Under the pieces are notes generated by a model. The model ran no database searches and was not told the origin of the DNA. It saw nothing but the letters and a program-made list of their open reading frames with translations. Position numbers and translations under genes: made by a program. Positions 34,113 through 43,562 of a stretch of DNA of 64,000 bases are shown here, in pieces (the stretch's first letter is position 1; each line of letters begins with the position of its first letter). The DNA is from Flavobacterium aquidurense (GTDB lineage Bacteria > Bacteroidota > Bacteroidia > Flavobacteriales > Flavobacteriaceae): NCBI GenBank assembly GCA_900107365.1, contig FNPS01000002.1:558001-622000 (forward strand), read 5' to 3'.

Positions 34113-35276
34113 TTACTCTATTTTTATAATTTGCCCCCTGTCATTTCGCGAATTGCTTCCAATAATAAAATTGGTGTTTTTGGGGAAAATCTTAAAAGTA
34201 ATGTTCTTATCTTTAAGAGTTTCTATGATTTTGATACATTTTTTGAATGAAACATACTGATTATCCAAAATTATCTCTGTCTTACCAGCCCCTAAAACAA
34301 GGGACGAATTTACCATTTTTTCTTTTTTGAAATCGAAAAAGAGTACTTTATTTTTTAAAATAGAAGGTAATTTTTCAGACAAAATTCTATTTGAAGAGTA
34401 AAAAATATAACTTTCAGGCGTCCCTTTTACTTTTGGTTTTCCCTGAAACATTTTGATAAAGGAAAAAAGTATAATTCCAATTTTAATAAAAAAGGTAAAA
34501 AACCAGGATTTCTTAAAATGCTTTTGATAAAAGAACGTCATGGCTTCCTGAAAACGATTCATGTATTTCTCGTCCTTAACCGTACTTTCTCCTTTATAAT
34601 GCAAAACGGTCGTTTCAGGAAAATAATAATTTGTTTTTTGTTTTTGCAATGCGCGATACGACAAATCAATATCATCTGCATACATAAAACAGTTTTCATC
34701 AAAACCATCAAGTTCATGATATAAATCGCGTTGCATAAACATAAAGGCGCCAACCAAAATTGCTACTTTTCCGGTTTCATTTTCATTTATATGCAGGGCA
34801 TAATATTGATTGAATAATTTCCATTTTGGAAAAAGTTTATACAAACCAAAGACTTTTGTAAAAGCGACCCAGGGCGTTGGAATTCCGCGTTTGCTTTCTG
34901 GCAGAAAACTTCCGGTTCCGTCAATCAATTTACAACCTATGATTCCAGGATTTTTTTGCTTTTCGGCGAAAGCCCAAATTTTAATAAAAGTATCTTCTGC
35001 AACAACGGTATCCGGATTTAAAATGCAAATGTATTTTCCTTTGGCTTCAGAAACTCCAATATTATTTCCTTTAGGGAATCCGAAATTCTCTTTATTTTGA
35101 ATCAATTTTACAGATGGAAAGCGTTCCTGCATCATCAGACAGCTATCATCTGTCGAATTATTATCAATGACAATAATTTCGGCATCAAGCGTACTAAGTG
35201 CCTCCTGAACACTCAAAACGCATTGTTCCAGAAAGTAACGTACATTATAATTAAGGATAATTACCGATAATTGCAT
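34113..35276 (-). CDS. Glycosyltransferase family 2
   Basis: A 387-residue protein with an N-terminal GT2 domain (about 1-240): LSVIILNYNVRYFLEQCVLS, EIIVIDNNSTDDSC, ICILNPDTVV (DxD-like) and CFMYADDIDLSYRALQ. A hydrophobic segment around 255-275 is followed by a C-terminal region of unknown type. It resembles rhamnosyltransferase-type GTs and probably acts on a lipid-linked glycan at the inner membrane. It precedes the E2 gene on the same strand and follows an outer-membrane protein gene. It is not part of the large capsule locus. Confidence 0.9.
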   Translation of the reverse strand: MQLSVIILNYNVRYFLEQCVLSVQEALSTLDAEIIVIDNNSTDDSCLMMQERFPSVKLIQNKENFGFPKGNNIGVSEAKGKYICILNPDTVVAEDTFIKIWAFAEKQKNPGIIGCKLIDGTGSFLPESKRGIPTPWVAFTKVFGLYKLFPKWKLFNQYYALHINENETGKVAILVGAFMFMQRDLYHELDGFDENCFMYADDIDLSYRALQKQKTNYYFPETTVLHYKGESTVKDEKYMNRFQEAMTFFYQKHFKKSWFFTFFIKIGIILFSFIKMFQGKPKVKGTPESYIFYSSNRILSEKLPSILKNKVLFFDFKKEKMVNSSLVLGAGKTEIILDNQYVSFKKCIKIIETLKDKNITFKIFPKNTNFIIGSNSRNDRGQIIKIE

Positions 35277-35306
35277 GAAAAATTGAACTGTTGATTTTTT
35301 GGAAAG

Positions 35307-36491
35307 TTAGAAATTTTCTGTTAATCCCAATCGTAATGACCAATCGTTTTTACTGATTCCGTAATCCAGGGCAAGATTACTGTTGTTCTTTTTGTTCCAT
35401 TTAATACGAATTCCGGTTCCGACAGCCGGATGCCATTTATCAAATTTATAGGTATCCAACTGTGAAACTGATGAAATATTACCGAAAAAGACGGCTCCAA
35501 AAAAACCATTTCTGGTAATATCCGTTCTATATTCCGTTTCTAAATAAATCAGTGCATTACTACGATATCTGTTTTTAGTAAAACCGCGCCCCGTTTTTCC
35601 ATCACGATCCCAACCGATGCTTGGTAAATCAAGATAATGGGGTTTACCTCCAAAAGTTGACCAATAAAAAGCCCGAGAAGCCCAAACGCGATGTTTTGTT
35701 GTACTGAAAGAATGGTATTTTCGGGCATCAAAATATAAAGATTGCCATTTATTTCCGTCAACACCACTTGTATTTATTCTCAAATCGGCTTCAACATAAA
35801 GCCCTCCTTCCGGATTAACGATATTTTTTCTGGAATCATACAAACCCTGAATAGCAAAACCAAAAGAAGTTTCATTTGAAAAATCTCCATTCATGTATTT
35901 TACGTAATCGGTTTCTTCATCGATATAGGATTCTTCAGATATATTTTGATAATTATCATATAGAAAACCAACCCCCAATCGGTAATTACCTACTACTTTC
36001 CGTGTAATAAATTGATAGAAACGCCATTGTTGATAATCTAAGGTCGACATTTCCTCTTTTGTATTATGATCGCCTAAGCCGTAAGTAAGCTGTGGATATA
36101 TCAGATAACGGTAATCACCAATAAAATTCCATTTATTGTCTTTTGTATAAATATACGACTGAATTGGGAACACATATTGCTTGCTGAAACTAAAGTAAGG
36201 AGAAAACGAAACCTGTGACATGTTGGTCGTTTCATGATCTTCACCTAAATAAAAAGTAGTTAAAAAAGAAACTACTAATCCATTTGAATTGTTAGCTCCC
36301 ACAGGAACAGGCAATAACGAAAATGCTAATTTTCTATCTTTTTGGCTGTTTATGGAATCATTCTTTTTGAAGATCTTTCGAATGACATCTAAAATATCTT
36401 TGCTTTGCACGGAAGTACTGTCATTTTGCGAATAGCAAAATGGCGAAATAAAAAAAACAAACCAGATAAATTTGATTTTTAAACTATTCAT
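35307..36491 (-). CDS. Omp85/BamA-like outer-membrane protein
   Basis: A 394-residue exported protein (signal peptide ending near CYSQ-N) whose sequence from about residue 60 on is a 16-strand-like beta-barrel. The parts GGLYVEADLRINTSG and FGGKPHYLDLPSIGWDRDGK resemble the bacterial surface antigen (D15) barrel, and the protein ends in Phe (LTENF). No POTRA repeats are visible, so it is a barrel-only member of the Omp85 superfamily, of unknown function. It is followed 30 bases later by the GT2 gene. Confidence 0.8.
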   Translation of the reverse strand: MNSLKIKFIWFVFFISPFCYSQNDSTSVQSKDILDVIRKIFKKNDSINSQKDRKLAFSLLPVPVGANNSNGLVVSFLTTFYLGEDHETTNMSQVSFSPYFSFSKQYVFPIQSYIYTKDNKWNFIGDYRYLIYPQLTYGLGDHNTKEEMSTLDYQQWRFYQFITRKVVGNYRLGVGFLYDNYQNISEESYIDEETDYVKYMNGDFSNETSFGFAIQGLYDSRKNIVNPEGGLYVEADLRINTSGVDGNKWQSLYFDARKYHSFSTTKHRVWASRAFYWSTFGGKPHYLDLPSIGWDRDGKTGRGFTKNRYRSNALIYLETEYRTDITRNGFFGAVFFGNISSVSQLDTYKFDKWHPAVGTGIRIKWNKKNNSNLALDYGISKNDWSLRLGLTENF

Positions 36492-36586
36492 TAAAAAGCT
36501 TTTAAGAATGCATTCTTACAAATTTAAAATTTTATTAAGACAAATACATGATTTTGAAAAGAATTAAAGAAAGAAAAAATTGTTTC

Positions 36587-36635
36587 AAGTTTCAGGTTTC
36601 AGGTTTCAGGTTTTGCTGAACCTGAAACCTGAAAC
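36587..36635. repeat. Perfect GTTTCAGGTTTCAGGTT palindrome
   Basis: The 17-bp arms at 36596-36612 and 36619-36635 are exact complements with a 6-base loop, preceded by another GTTTCAAGTTTCAG unit. It sits 7 bases past the stop of the DUF5009 gene and could end its transcription. The same word occurs in frame in the radical SAM gene (19617-19655). Confidence 0.9.
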
Positions 36636-36642
36636 AGCTTCC

Positions 36643-37833
36643 CTACAGGTGTAATTGAATTTTATATTTATTGCAGATTTTCATTACGAATAACATAATA
36701 GTAGAAAAAACTAGACTCCAAATAATTCCTGGAACTCCCTCTCTAAAATATTCAGGTATAATTTCTATTTTGAAAGCTAAATTGAAATAATAAATTACGC
36801 CAGGCAAAATATAAATCAATAACGGATTTGCGGCGGCGGGCATGAAAAAATCACTCCACTTTGTTTGCTTTTTTACTTCCATCAACCAATAAAGAAAGTA
36901 AAACAAAACCGTACAAATTGCCGCTGAAAACATGGTCCATGAAGGTGTTCCTTTTATTTTTGAAATTCCAAAATAAGGACGAAGAAAATACCCCACAGCA
37001 AAAAAGAAAATGGCAAAACCAATTACAGGCCAATTAATTTTAGGTCCTACTTTTTGATCAAAAAACAATAATGAAATAATTACGCCAGCACTTACCAAAG
37101 ATGCATGCGTTAAATGTCCGGCTATAAAACTAAGCGGAGAAGATTGCTGTATTACAGATCCTTCGATTAAATTCATAGCATTTGCGGCTATACAAAATAC
37201 TAAAAAAGTAATCATTGTCCATAATCTTCCCGAAACAAGCCAGTAGTAAACTACCGTAAAGAGATAAGCCCAGCCAATTAAACCTAGAATTCCCCACCAT
37301 TTTGGCGTCATTCCTATCTCTCCAGTATCCTGAACATATAAAAAATAAAGCGCAATCAAAACGAACATTCCGCCATATTGCAATATATACTTTAACCAAA
37401 GCGGAAAATCTTTAGGGTATTTATTCCAAATAGGAATAGGCATTGCATAGGCTAAAAGTCCCCAAAAAGCAGGTGCTATTAACATTTTTGAGGCATCGTA
37501 ACCATACTCGGCATTTACCATAAAAATACCAATAATAATTAGTGCCAATGCCCGTTTTAAAGTATGAGTCCAGATCGTTTTCGTACTATCACCTTTAAGC
37601 AATCTTGCGTTAAATGCAAATGGAACAGACATTCCGACAATAAATAAGAAAGAGGGAAAAACAAGATCAACAAAAGTCATCGCGTCTGCATCTGCCGGCA
37701 TGTGTTTCATCCATTGTGGTACATTTTTAACACTCGCAAGCTCGTTTACAAAAATCATTACAAAAATGGTAATTCCGCGTAAAGCATCTATAGAAACAAT
37801 TCTTTTATTATACAAGTCCTCTTTAATTTTCAT
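36643..37833 (-). CDS. DUF5009/HGSNAT-like membrane protein (second copy)
   Basis: A 396-residue polytopic membrane protein of the same superfamily as the gene at 23388. The N-terminal RIVSIDALRGITIFVMIFVN and MTFVDLVFPSFLFIVGMSVP are the signatures. It is distant from the first copy in the rest of its length. It may transfer acyl groups to a cell-envelope sugar; the substrate is unknown. It is transcribed alone towards the palindrome at 36587-36635. The divergent neighbour is the PHP phosphatase gene of the capsule locus. Confidence 0.85.
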   Translation of the reverse strand: MKIKEDLYNKRIVSIDALRGITIFVMIFVNELASVKNVPQWMKHMPADADAMTFVDLVFPSFLFIVGMSVPFAFNARLLKGDSTKTIWTHTLKRALALIIIGIFMVNAEYGYDASKMLIAPAFWGLLAYAMPIPIWNKYPKDFPLWLKYILQYGGMFVLIALYFLYVQDTGEIGMTPKWWGILGLIGWAYLFTVVYYWLVSGRLWTMITFLVFCIAANAMNLIEGSVIQQSSPLSFIAGHLTHASLVSAGVIISLLFFDQKVGPKINWPVIGFAIFFFAVGYFLRPYFGISKIKGTPSWTMFSAAICTVLFYFLYWLMEVKKQTKWSDFFMPAAANPLLIYILPGVIYYFNLAFKIEIIPEYFREGVPGIIWSLVFSTIMLFVMKICNKYKIQLHL

Positions 37834-37970
37834 AAAATGTTACATTATTGATTTTAACAAATATAAAAGAATAGTCGAAATGTCAGATTAGATTTTAATA
37901 ATAAATAGAAGAGCAAGTGTTTTGCCTTAAAATCTTTACAATTAAACATTAAAAATCCTATTCAATTCTT

Positions 37971-37978
37971 TATTTTTG
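37971..37978 (+). promoter_or_regulatory. -7 box directly before the PHP phosphatase ATG
   Basis: TATTTTTG fits TAnnTTTG exactly and ends only 4 bases before the ATG at 37983. Transcription would start at about the ATG, so the mRNA is probably leaderless or nearly so. Confidence 0.55.
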
Positions 37979-37982
37979 CAGC

Positions 37983-38726
37983 ATGTTATCATTCTTAAAA
38001 TCAAAACCGTACTTACAGGACCTTCTTACTGGAAATTATGTTGATATTCATTCACATTTGTTACCAGGAATTGATGATGGTGCCAAAACAATAGCAGACA
38101 CGGGCAAACTTGCCAAATCTTTTCAGGAAATGGGTGTCACACAATTTATTACAACTCCCCATATCAGTCATTACATCTGGAACAACTCCCCGGAAGCAAT
38201 TATAGCCAAACAGGAAGAAACCAAGCTTTTATTAGAAGGAGAAAATATTAAAATACCCTTTCAGGCTGCTGCAGAATATTTCATGGATGACTGGTTTGAA
38301 AGCCATTTTCAAAATGAAAAGCTACTTACCTTAAAAGACAATTATGTACTGGTTGAAATGTCATATATGAATGCCCCGGTGCAATTGTATAAGATTCTTT
38401 TCGATTTGCAGGTTGCAGGATATATCCCTGTTTTAGCACATCCAGAAAGATATTTATTTTATCATAAAAACTTCAATGAATACAATAAACTAAAGAAAGC
38501 AGGCTGTATGTTTCAATTGAATTTATTGGCTGTGGTAGGTTATTATGGAAGCGAAATCACTAAAGTAGCAGAAGAGCTTCTAAAAAAAGGAATGTATGAT
38601 TTTGTTGGTACCGATGTTCACCATAACAATCATATTGCATCCTTTAAGCAAAAAATAAAAATTGACAATACCAATATTCCTGCCTTAAAGCAAATTATTG
38701 CCAATAATCAATTTTTCAAATTCTAA
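37983..38726 (+). CDS. CpsB/YwqE-type PHP tyrosine-protein phosphatase
   Basis: A 247-residue cytosolic metal-dependent phosphatase of the PHP fold. The metal ligands appear in VDIHSHLLPGIDDGA, FITTPHISHYIW, LVEMSYMNAP, PVLAHPERYLFY and VGTDVHHNNH. Enzymes of this type dephosphorylate the tyrosine cluster of the capsule kinase. It lies convergently next to wzc, on the other strand, and shares a bidirectional terminator with it. It very likely reverses the autophosphorylation of that kinase and so regulates polymer chain length and export. Confidence 0.92.
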   Translation: MLSFLKSKPYLQDLLTGNYVDIHSHLLPGIDDGAKTIADTGKLAKSFQEMGVTQFITTPHISHYIWNNSPEAIIAKQEETKLLLEGENIKIPFQAAAEYFMDDWFESHFQNEKLLTLKDNYVLVEMSYMNAPVQLYKILFDLQVAGYIPVLAHPERYLFYHKNFNEYNKLKKAGCMFQLNLLAVVGYYGSEITKVAEELLKKGMYDFVGTDVHHNNHIASFKQKIKIDNTNIPALKQIIANNQFFKF

Positions 38727-38745
38727 TTTTTTTTTTTCAAACTTT

Positions 38746-38797
38746 AAAACATAAAAAAAGGGATCAATTAATTAATTGATCCCTTTTTTTATGTTTT
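38746..38797. terminator. Bidirectional terminator between phosphatase and wzc
   Basis: A long palindrome: AAAACATAAAAAAAGGGATC, AATTAATTAATT, GATCCCTTTTTTTATGTTTT. The A- and T-runs on the stem serve both convergent genes. Confidence 0.95.
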
Positions 38798-38807
38798 AGT
38801 TTTTTGT

Positions 38808-41198
38808 CTATTTTGATAACAACTTCTTATACCAAGGTTTTTTATCTTCTCTCACGCCATAACCATAACCGTAGCCATAACCTTTAGTAGAATCTGTATC
38901 ATTAAGAACAATACACATATTTGGTAATTTCTTTTCTTTATAGAACGTATTTGCAATCGCCAACATACGTTTTTCTAAAACATTAGCACGCATTACATAT
39001 ACGAAGGTATCAGCATTTTTAGCTATTAAAATAGTATCTGTAACCAGGCTTACCGGAGCAGTATCCACAATAATATAATCGTATTCTTTCTTAAGTTCTT
39101 CAAAAAGCTGATCTACCCTTTTACTCATTAATAATTCAGCCGGGTTTGGTGGAATCACACCTGAAGGGAGAATAAAGAAATTCTCATATCCTTTATGTTT
39201 TATGATAAAATCCTGAACTTTTTTATCATTTGAAGACAAATAATTGGTTAAACCTAAACTAGGAACATCAATATATTCACCAAATTTTGGGTTTCTAATA
39301 TCCGCACCAATTAACAACACTCTTCTTCCTGATAAAGCAAATGTAGCGGCCAGATTTACGGATATAAAAGTTTTTCCTTCTGATGGAAAGGTAGACGTAA
39401 CAAATACAGTCTTGGCGAGCCCTTCTGGAACTTTATTCAACATAAATTCCAGATTGGTTCTTACAATACGTATTGCTTCAGCTGAACTGGTTCTGCTTTC
39501 CGATTTTATTAATTCAGCAATATCATCAGAAGTTGGTACGTCTCCAATAAACGGAATTTGTGTTTTACCTTCTAAATCTAACTTGCTCTTGATTTTTGTA
39601 TCCAGTAAATCGTCTGCATAAATAATACCGAATGGGACTAATAAACCTAATAACATTCCTGCTAAATAAATGATCTTCTTCTTTGGACTAATTGGATCTT
39701 TTTCTGCTTTAGCAGCGTCAATAACACGAGCATTTGGTTCTGTCGCCGCTAATGAAATAGCAGTTTCTTCCCGCTTTTGAAGTAAGTATAAATACAATTC
39801 TTCTTTTACTTTTTGTTGCCTTGCAATTACTCTAAATTGACGCTCCTGAACCGGAATCTTACCTATTTTACTATTTAAAATCCCTTCCTGACTTTTTATA
39901 TCGCGATTTTGAATTTGCAAATTAGCCTGCATACGTCTTAAACTGGCAGCAACATTAGATTTCAAAGAAGATATTTGTGCATCTAACTTAATTACGGAAG
40001 GATTTTCAGCAGTAGCTGATTTCAATATTCTATTTCGATCTAATACCAATTGATTATAAGAACTAATCAACCCGCTTGCATCTCCATTGTCAGAAACTAT
40101 ATTGGTTGGTAACAAGTCTGAATTAGTGCTTTTCTTCATAAAATCCAGCATAGAAGAAACAACATTCAGTTGAATTTCCGCTTCTACTCCTTTTTTGTCG
40201 TATTCACTTGAACCTTCAATAAAAAGTTTTGCTTCAGATTCGATATCTGTCAATTTATTAGCTTTTTTGAAGGTTTCTACATCCTGTTCTACTCCATCCA
40301 ATTCCTGTGCTATTAAAGCTAGCCTGGTTGCAATAAATTTAGATGTATTTTCAGAAATGTAATTTTTATCCTCTGCAGCATTTTCATTATAAATTTCAAT
40401 CATGGTATCTAAAAAGTTTTCTGCTTTTTTTGATACGGGATCAGCGATTGAAATATTAACGACACTACTGGTTTTACTGACGGGTTCTACTTTTAATCCT
40501 TTTCTAAATCCTTCTGTTACTTCGTCTAACGGACTCCCTACAATTCTTACTGATTTAAAACGTCCGGTGTGATTTTTCCCATAAAAAGAAGTTTTAGTAA
40601 GTGCAAGCGTTCCAATTCTGGTTGCTATTTTTTCACCATAATTAAATTCATTTTTAGACGATAAAATAAATTTCTCTTTTGAATCCGCTTCCGTTTCATC
40701 TTCTAAACGAAAAGAATTTGAACTTAAAAGTTCACAATTCAAATCAAATTTAGCTTTATCAAATACATTATTTTTATTGTAAAAATAAACATGAATAGGG
40801 CTATCTGCATATATGTTACGATCTACCACATTTCCTTTAACATATAAGTCAACATTAAGATCAAGTTCTTTTATTGTGCTTTCGACTAATGTTCTTGATT
40901 TTAAAATTTCTATTTCATTATCAACATTATTTTTCAAACCACCTCCCATGCCTAAATCAGCAAAAGCGGATAATTCGGACAACATCCCACCTTTTTTTTC
41001 GTCTTTAACTAAGATAGTAGTCGTCGCTTCGTAACTGGGTGTGGTATAACGTAAATACAAAAAAGCCAAAATTAAACCAATTACCACACTTAATAAAAAC
41101 CAACGCCAGTGTACTAAATATTTTTCTAATTGCTCTCTAAGGTTAACCTCTTCGATTTCATCTTCTATAATATCGTTATAAAAATCTTGCTTTTGCAT
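38808..41198 (-). CDS. wzc: Polysaccharide co-polymerase and tyrosine autokinase Wzc
   Basis: A 796-residue inner-membrane protein that controls length and export of capsular polysaccharide. The Wzz domain starts after a short cytosolic part, with transmembrane helices at about 32-52 and 500-520. The C-terminal BY-kinase has Walker A in TFPSEGKTFISVN, Walker A' in VLLIGADIRNP and Walker B in YDYIIVDTAPV. A tyrosine cluster GYGYGYGYGV and WYKK lie at the C-terminus, the autophosphorylation site. It is the last gene of the long minus-strand locus and its stop faces the PHP phosphatase. The Wza gene lies 15 bases upstream. Confidence 0.95.
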   Translation of the reverse strand: MQKQDFYNDIIEDEIEEVNLREQLEKYLVHWRWFLLSVVIGLILAFLYLRYTTPSYEATTTILVKDEKKGGMLSELSAFADLGMGGGLKNNVDNEIEILKSRTLVESTIKELDLNVDLYVKGNVVDRNIYADSPIHVYFYNKNNVFDKAKFDLNCELLSSNSFRLEDETEADSKEKFILSSKNEFNYGEKIATRIGTLALTKTSFYGKNHTGRFKSVRIVGSPLDEVTEGFRKGLKVEPVSKTSSVVNISIADPVSKKAENFLDTMIEIYNENAAEDKNYISENTSKFIATRLALIAQELDGVEQDVETFKKANKLTDIESEAKLFIEGSSEYDKKGVEAEIQLNVVSSMLDFMKKSTNSDLLPTNIVSDNGDASGLISSYNQLVLDRNRILKSATAENPSVIKLDAQISSLKSNVAASLRRMQANLQIQNRDIKSQEGILNSKIGKIPVQERQFRVIARQQKVKEELYLYLLQKREETAISLAATEPNARVIDAAKAEKDPISPKKKIIYLAGMLLGLLVPFGIIYADDLLDTKIKSKLDLEGKTQIPFIGDVPTSDDIAELIKSESRTSSAEAIRIVRTNLEFMLNKVPEGLAKTVFVTSTFPSEGKTFISVNLAATFALSGRRVLLIGADIRNPKFGEYIDVPSLGLTNYLSSNDKKVQDFIIKHKGYENFFILPSGVIPPNPAELLMSKRVDQLFEELKKEYDYIIVDTAPVSLVTDTILIAKNADTFVYVMRANVLEKRMLAIANTFYKEKKLPNMCIVLNDTDSTKGYGYGYGYGVREDKKPWYKKLLSK

Positions 41199-41213
41199 TT
41201 TGGTATTTTAATT

Positions 41214-42002
41214 TTATTTAAAGATTAGGACAGAAAGCGACACTAAAATCGAGATCGCTGAGATAATTACAGAAGTATTTGGACCCACTGCTGAAGAATT
41301 GATTCTTGTTTTATTTGGCTCCACATACACCACATCATTTTGAGCCAGGTAATAAAAAGGAGAATTAATAAAATCTGATTTCGTAATATCAACTCTATTG
41401 TAGGATTTAACACCATTCGTTTCTCGAATCACTAAAATATTATCACGTTTACCATATATCGTTAAATCTTTGGCCATACTTAAGGCTTCAACCAAAGTGA
41501 CTCTTTCAGAGGCAATAGGGTACGTTCCTGGCAAATTTACTTCGCCTTGTAAGGAAACTTTAAAATTTGTAATACGAAGATTGACAATTGGATTTTTTAT
41601 ATAAACACCTATTTTAGTCTGTAATAGCTGAAGTGCTTCCGTTCGCGTTAAACCACCAAGCTTTAATTTTCCTACAACAGGAAATTCAATATTTCCGCTC
41701 TGATCTACTAAATATAACTGAACCGTTTGTTGCCCTTGTGCGATATCAAGCCTATTGTTAGTTGAAATGCTATAAGTCCTTAAATTAAAAGGGATAGCCA
41801 CTTCAGGATCATCAGCTGATACAATAATCATCAGCAAATCGTCTGGTTGAATTTTAATTTCGTAGGAGTTACTATTTTGCTGTGCAGCCATACTGTCAAT
41901 ATTTTGATAATACACAACATCTTGTTTAGATCCACAAGAAAGGCATAAAAATAAAAGCAATACAATAGAACTTATTTTTATAAAGGAAGTTTTAGATTTC
42001 AT
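41214..42002 (-). CDS. wza: Polysaccharide export lipoprotein Wza-like
   Basis: A 262-residue lipoprotein (LCLSC, Cys22) of the outer-membrane polysaccharide export family. The export domain begins YEIKIQPDDLLMIIVSADDP; an SLBB domain follows with VSLQGEVNLPGTYPIASERV. A hydrophobic C-terminal helix (about 240-262) matches the export channel's outer-membrane helix or a helical anchor. It forms the outer-membrane exit for the polymer together with Wzc. It lies 15 bases before wzc and about 140 bases after the initiating transferase gene. It is shorter than E. coli Wza, as is common in Bacteroidota. Confidence 0.92.
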   Translation of the reverse strand: MKSKTSFIKISSIVLLLFLCLSCGSKQDVVYYQNIDSMAAQQNSNSYEIKIQPDDLLMIIVSADDPEVAIPFNLRTYSISTNNRLDIAQGQQTVQLYLVDQSGNIEFPVVGKLKLGGLTRTEALQLLQTKIGVYIKNPIVNLRITNFKVSLQGEVNLPGTYPIASERVTLVEALSMAKDLTIYGKRDNILVIRETNGVKSYNRVDITKSDFINSPFYYLAQNDVVYVEPNKTRINSSAVGPNTSVIISAISILVSLSVLIFK

Positions 42003-42142
42003 TAAGGGTATAATTTTAAGACGGCAAATATAAGAATTAACGAATTGAATTCTCCTGATTTTTTATTCCTGTTTAAAGTTTTACTTTTAAACTTTAACAT
42101 ATAAAGATTTTATCTTATTTTAGGAACATTGTGACAAAATTA

Positions 42143-43561
42143 TCAATAGGCATTTTCTTCTCCGGAAACAACATTGATAACGGTTTTTATTATTATTTTT
42201 ATATCCAGTAATAGACTCCAATTTTCAATATACCAGATATCATACTCGACTCTGTTTTCCATATCAATTAATTCTCTTGTTTCACCACGATATCCATTTA
42301 CCTGCGCCCATCCAGTAATCCCTGGTTTAGCATACTGCCGTACTAAATAATTATTAATAAGCTCACTATATTGTTTGGTATGATTCACCATATGAGGCCT
42401 CGGACCAACAACAGACATATCACCAAAAAAAACATTAAAAAACTGCGGTAGCTCATCGATACTTGTTTTACGCATAAATGCTCCAAACTTCGTTACCCGA
42501 CTATCCCCTTTTTTTGCCTGTTTTTTATCAGCAGCACCATTAAGACGCATACTTCTAAATTTCCAGCAGGTAAAGGAGCGATTATCTCTTCCGGAACGTT
42601 CTTGCTTAAAAAGAATAGGTCCAGGAGACTCTAATTTTATCATTAACATAATTATGGGAAACAACCACGGGAAAATCAATAAAATAACCAGAGAAGAAAA
42701 AACAACATCAAAAGCCTTTTTTAATAATCTATTTACCGTAAACTCAAGCGGCTCCGGACGAAACATTAGCACCGGTGTATTCTCATAAAAGGAAAGCTCA
42801 ACTTTATTCGATTTGGTGTACAATTGAAAATCAGGAATAAACTTAATACGAACCATATTATGTTCACAGATTCGTGTTAATTTATTGATTATTTCAATAT
42901 TGTCAATATGCAACGCCACATACATTTCATCTACTTCCTCATTTATTATGAATTCTTCAATATCATCAAATCCACCTACAAGAGTTGAAGAAATAAAAGC
43001 AAATGGATCTAACTTTTCATCAAAAAAACCTAAAAAACGATAACCAAAAGTTAAATCTTTTGCTAACGTTTTCCTAATACGTTCTCCGGCATCATTTGCT
43101 CCAATTATAATAAAACTTCTAAAATTATATCCTTTCGCCCTAATGTACTTGAGAAGCTTCATTGATAAATAACGAGAAATCATTAATAATGCAAAGAAAA
43201 AGGAATAAAAATAGAACAATCGTAATCTTGAGATATCCGAATATTTTAAGAATACAACAAAAATTGCAATTACCGCAGCATGAATAAGAACCTTTTTTAT
43301 CGTTCGGTATATTATCGATTCAATACGCTCTATCCTTACAATTCTATAAGAATCCCTAAAAAGCAATAAACCAATCCAAACTAAATTGCATAATAAAGAA
43401 ACTGTTTGCACTTCTTTCAAAAATAGTTTATCTAAAGTTCCAAATCGCACTAACGCAGACAAGACTATACTTACATTTAACAATACTACATCCCAAATTA
43501 CAAACAGTAACTTAAAATATCGGGAGAAGTGAAATTGGGATAATTCTTTTAAAATTTTCAT
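42143..43561 (-). CDS. Initiating polyprenyl-phosphate sugar transferase
   Basis: A 472-residue inner-membrane enzyme (WcaJ/PglC type) that starts the repeat unit by moving a sugar-1-phosphate to undecaprenyl phosphate. Four to five helices near the N-terminus are followed by a Rossmann-like region FIIIGANDAGERIRKTL, a further helix, and the catalytic domain LFKQERSGRDNRSFTCWKFR, TSIDELPQFFNVFFGDMSV, VGPRPH and KPGITGWAQVNGYRGET. I place the start at 43561 (MKILKELSQ), right after the stop of the upstream GT; a start at 43606 would overlap it by 44 bases. Confidence 0.93.
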   Translation of the reverse strand: MKILKELSQFHFSRYFKLLFVIWDVVLLNVSIVLSALVRFGTLDKLFLKEVQTVSLLCNLVWIGLLLFRDSYRIVRIERIESIIYRTIKKVLIHAAVIAIFVVFLKYSDISRLRLFYFYSFFFALLMISRYLSMKLLKYIRAKGYNFRSFIIIGANDAGERIRKTLAKDLTFGYRFLGFFDEKLDPFAFISSTLVGGFDDIEEFIINEEVDEMYVALHIDNIEIINKLTRICEHNMVRIKFIPDFQLYTKSNKVELSFYENTPVLMFRPEPLEFTVNRLLKKAFDVVFSSLVILLIFPWLFPIIMLMIKLESPGPILFKQERSGRDNRSFTCWKFRSMRLNGAADKKQAKKGDSRVTKFGAFMRKTSIDELPQFFNVFFGDMSVVGPRPHMVNHTKQYSELINNYLVRQYAKPGITGWAQVNGYRGETRELIDMENRVEYDIWYIENWSLLLDIKIIIKTVINVVSGEENAY

Positions 43562-43562
43562 A

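Noticed and set aside
38830..38880. Short tandem in wzc coding GYGYGYGYG as a mobile repeat
   Set aside because: It encodes the tyrosine cluster expected at the end of BY-kinases and is explained by function.
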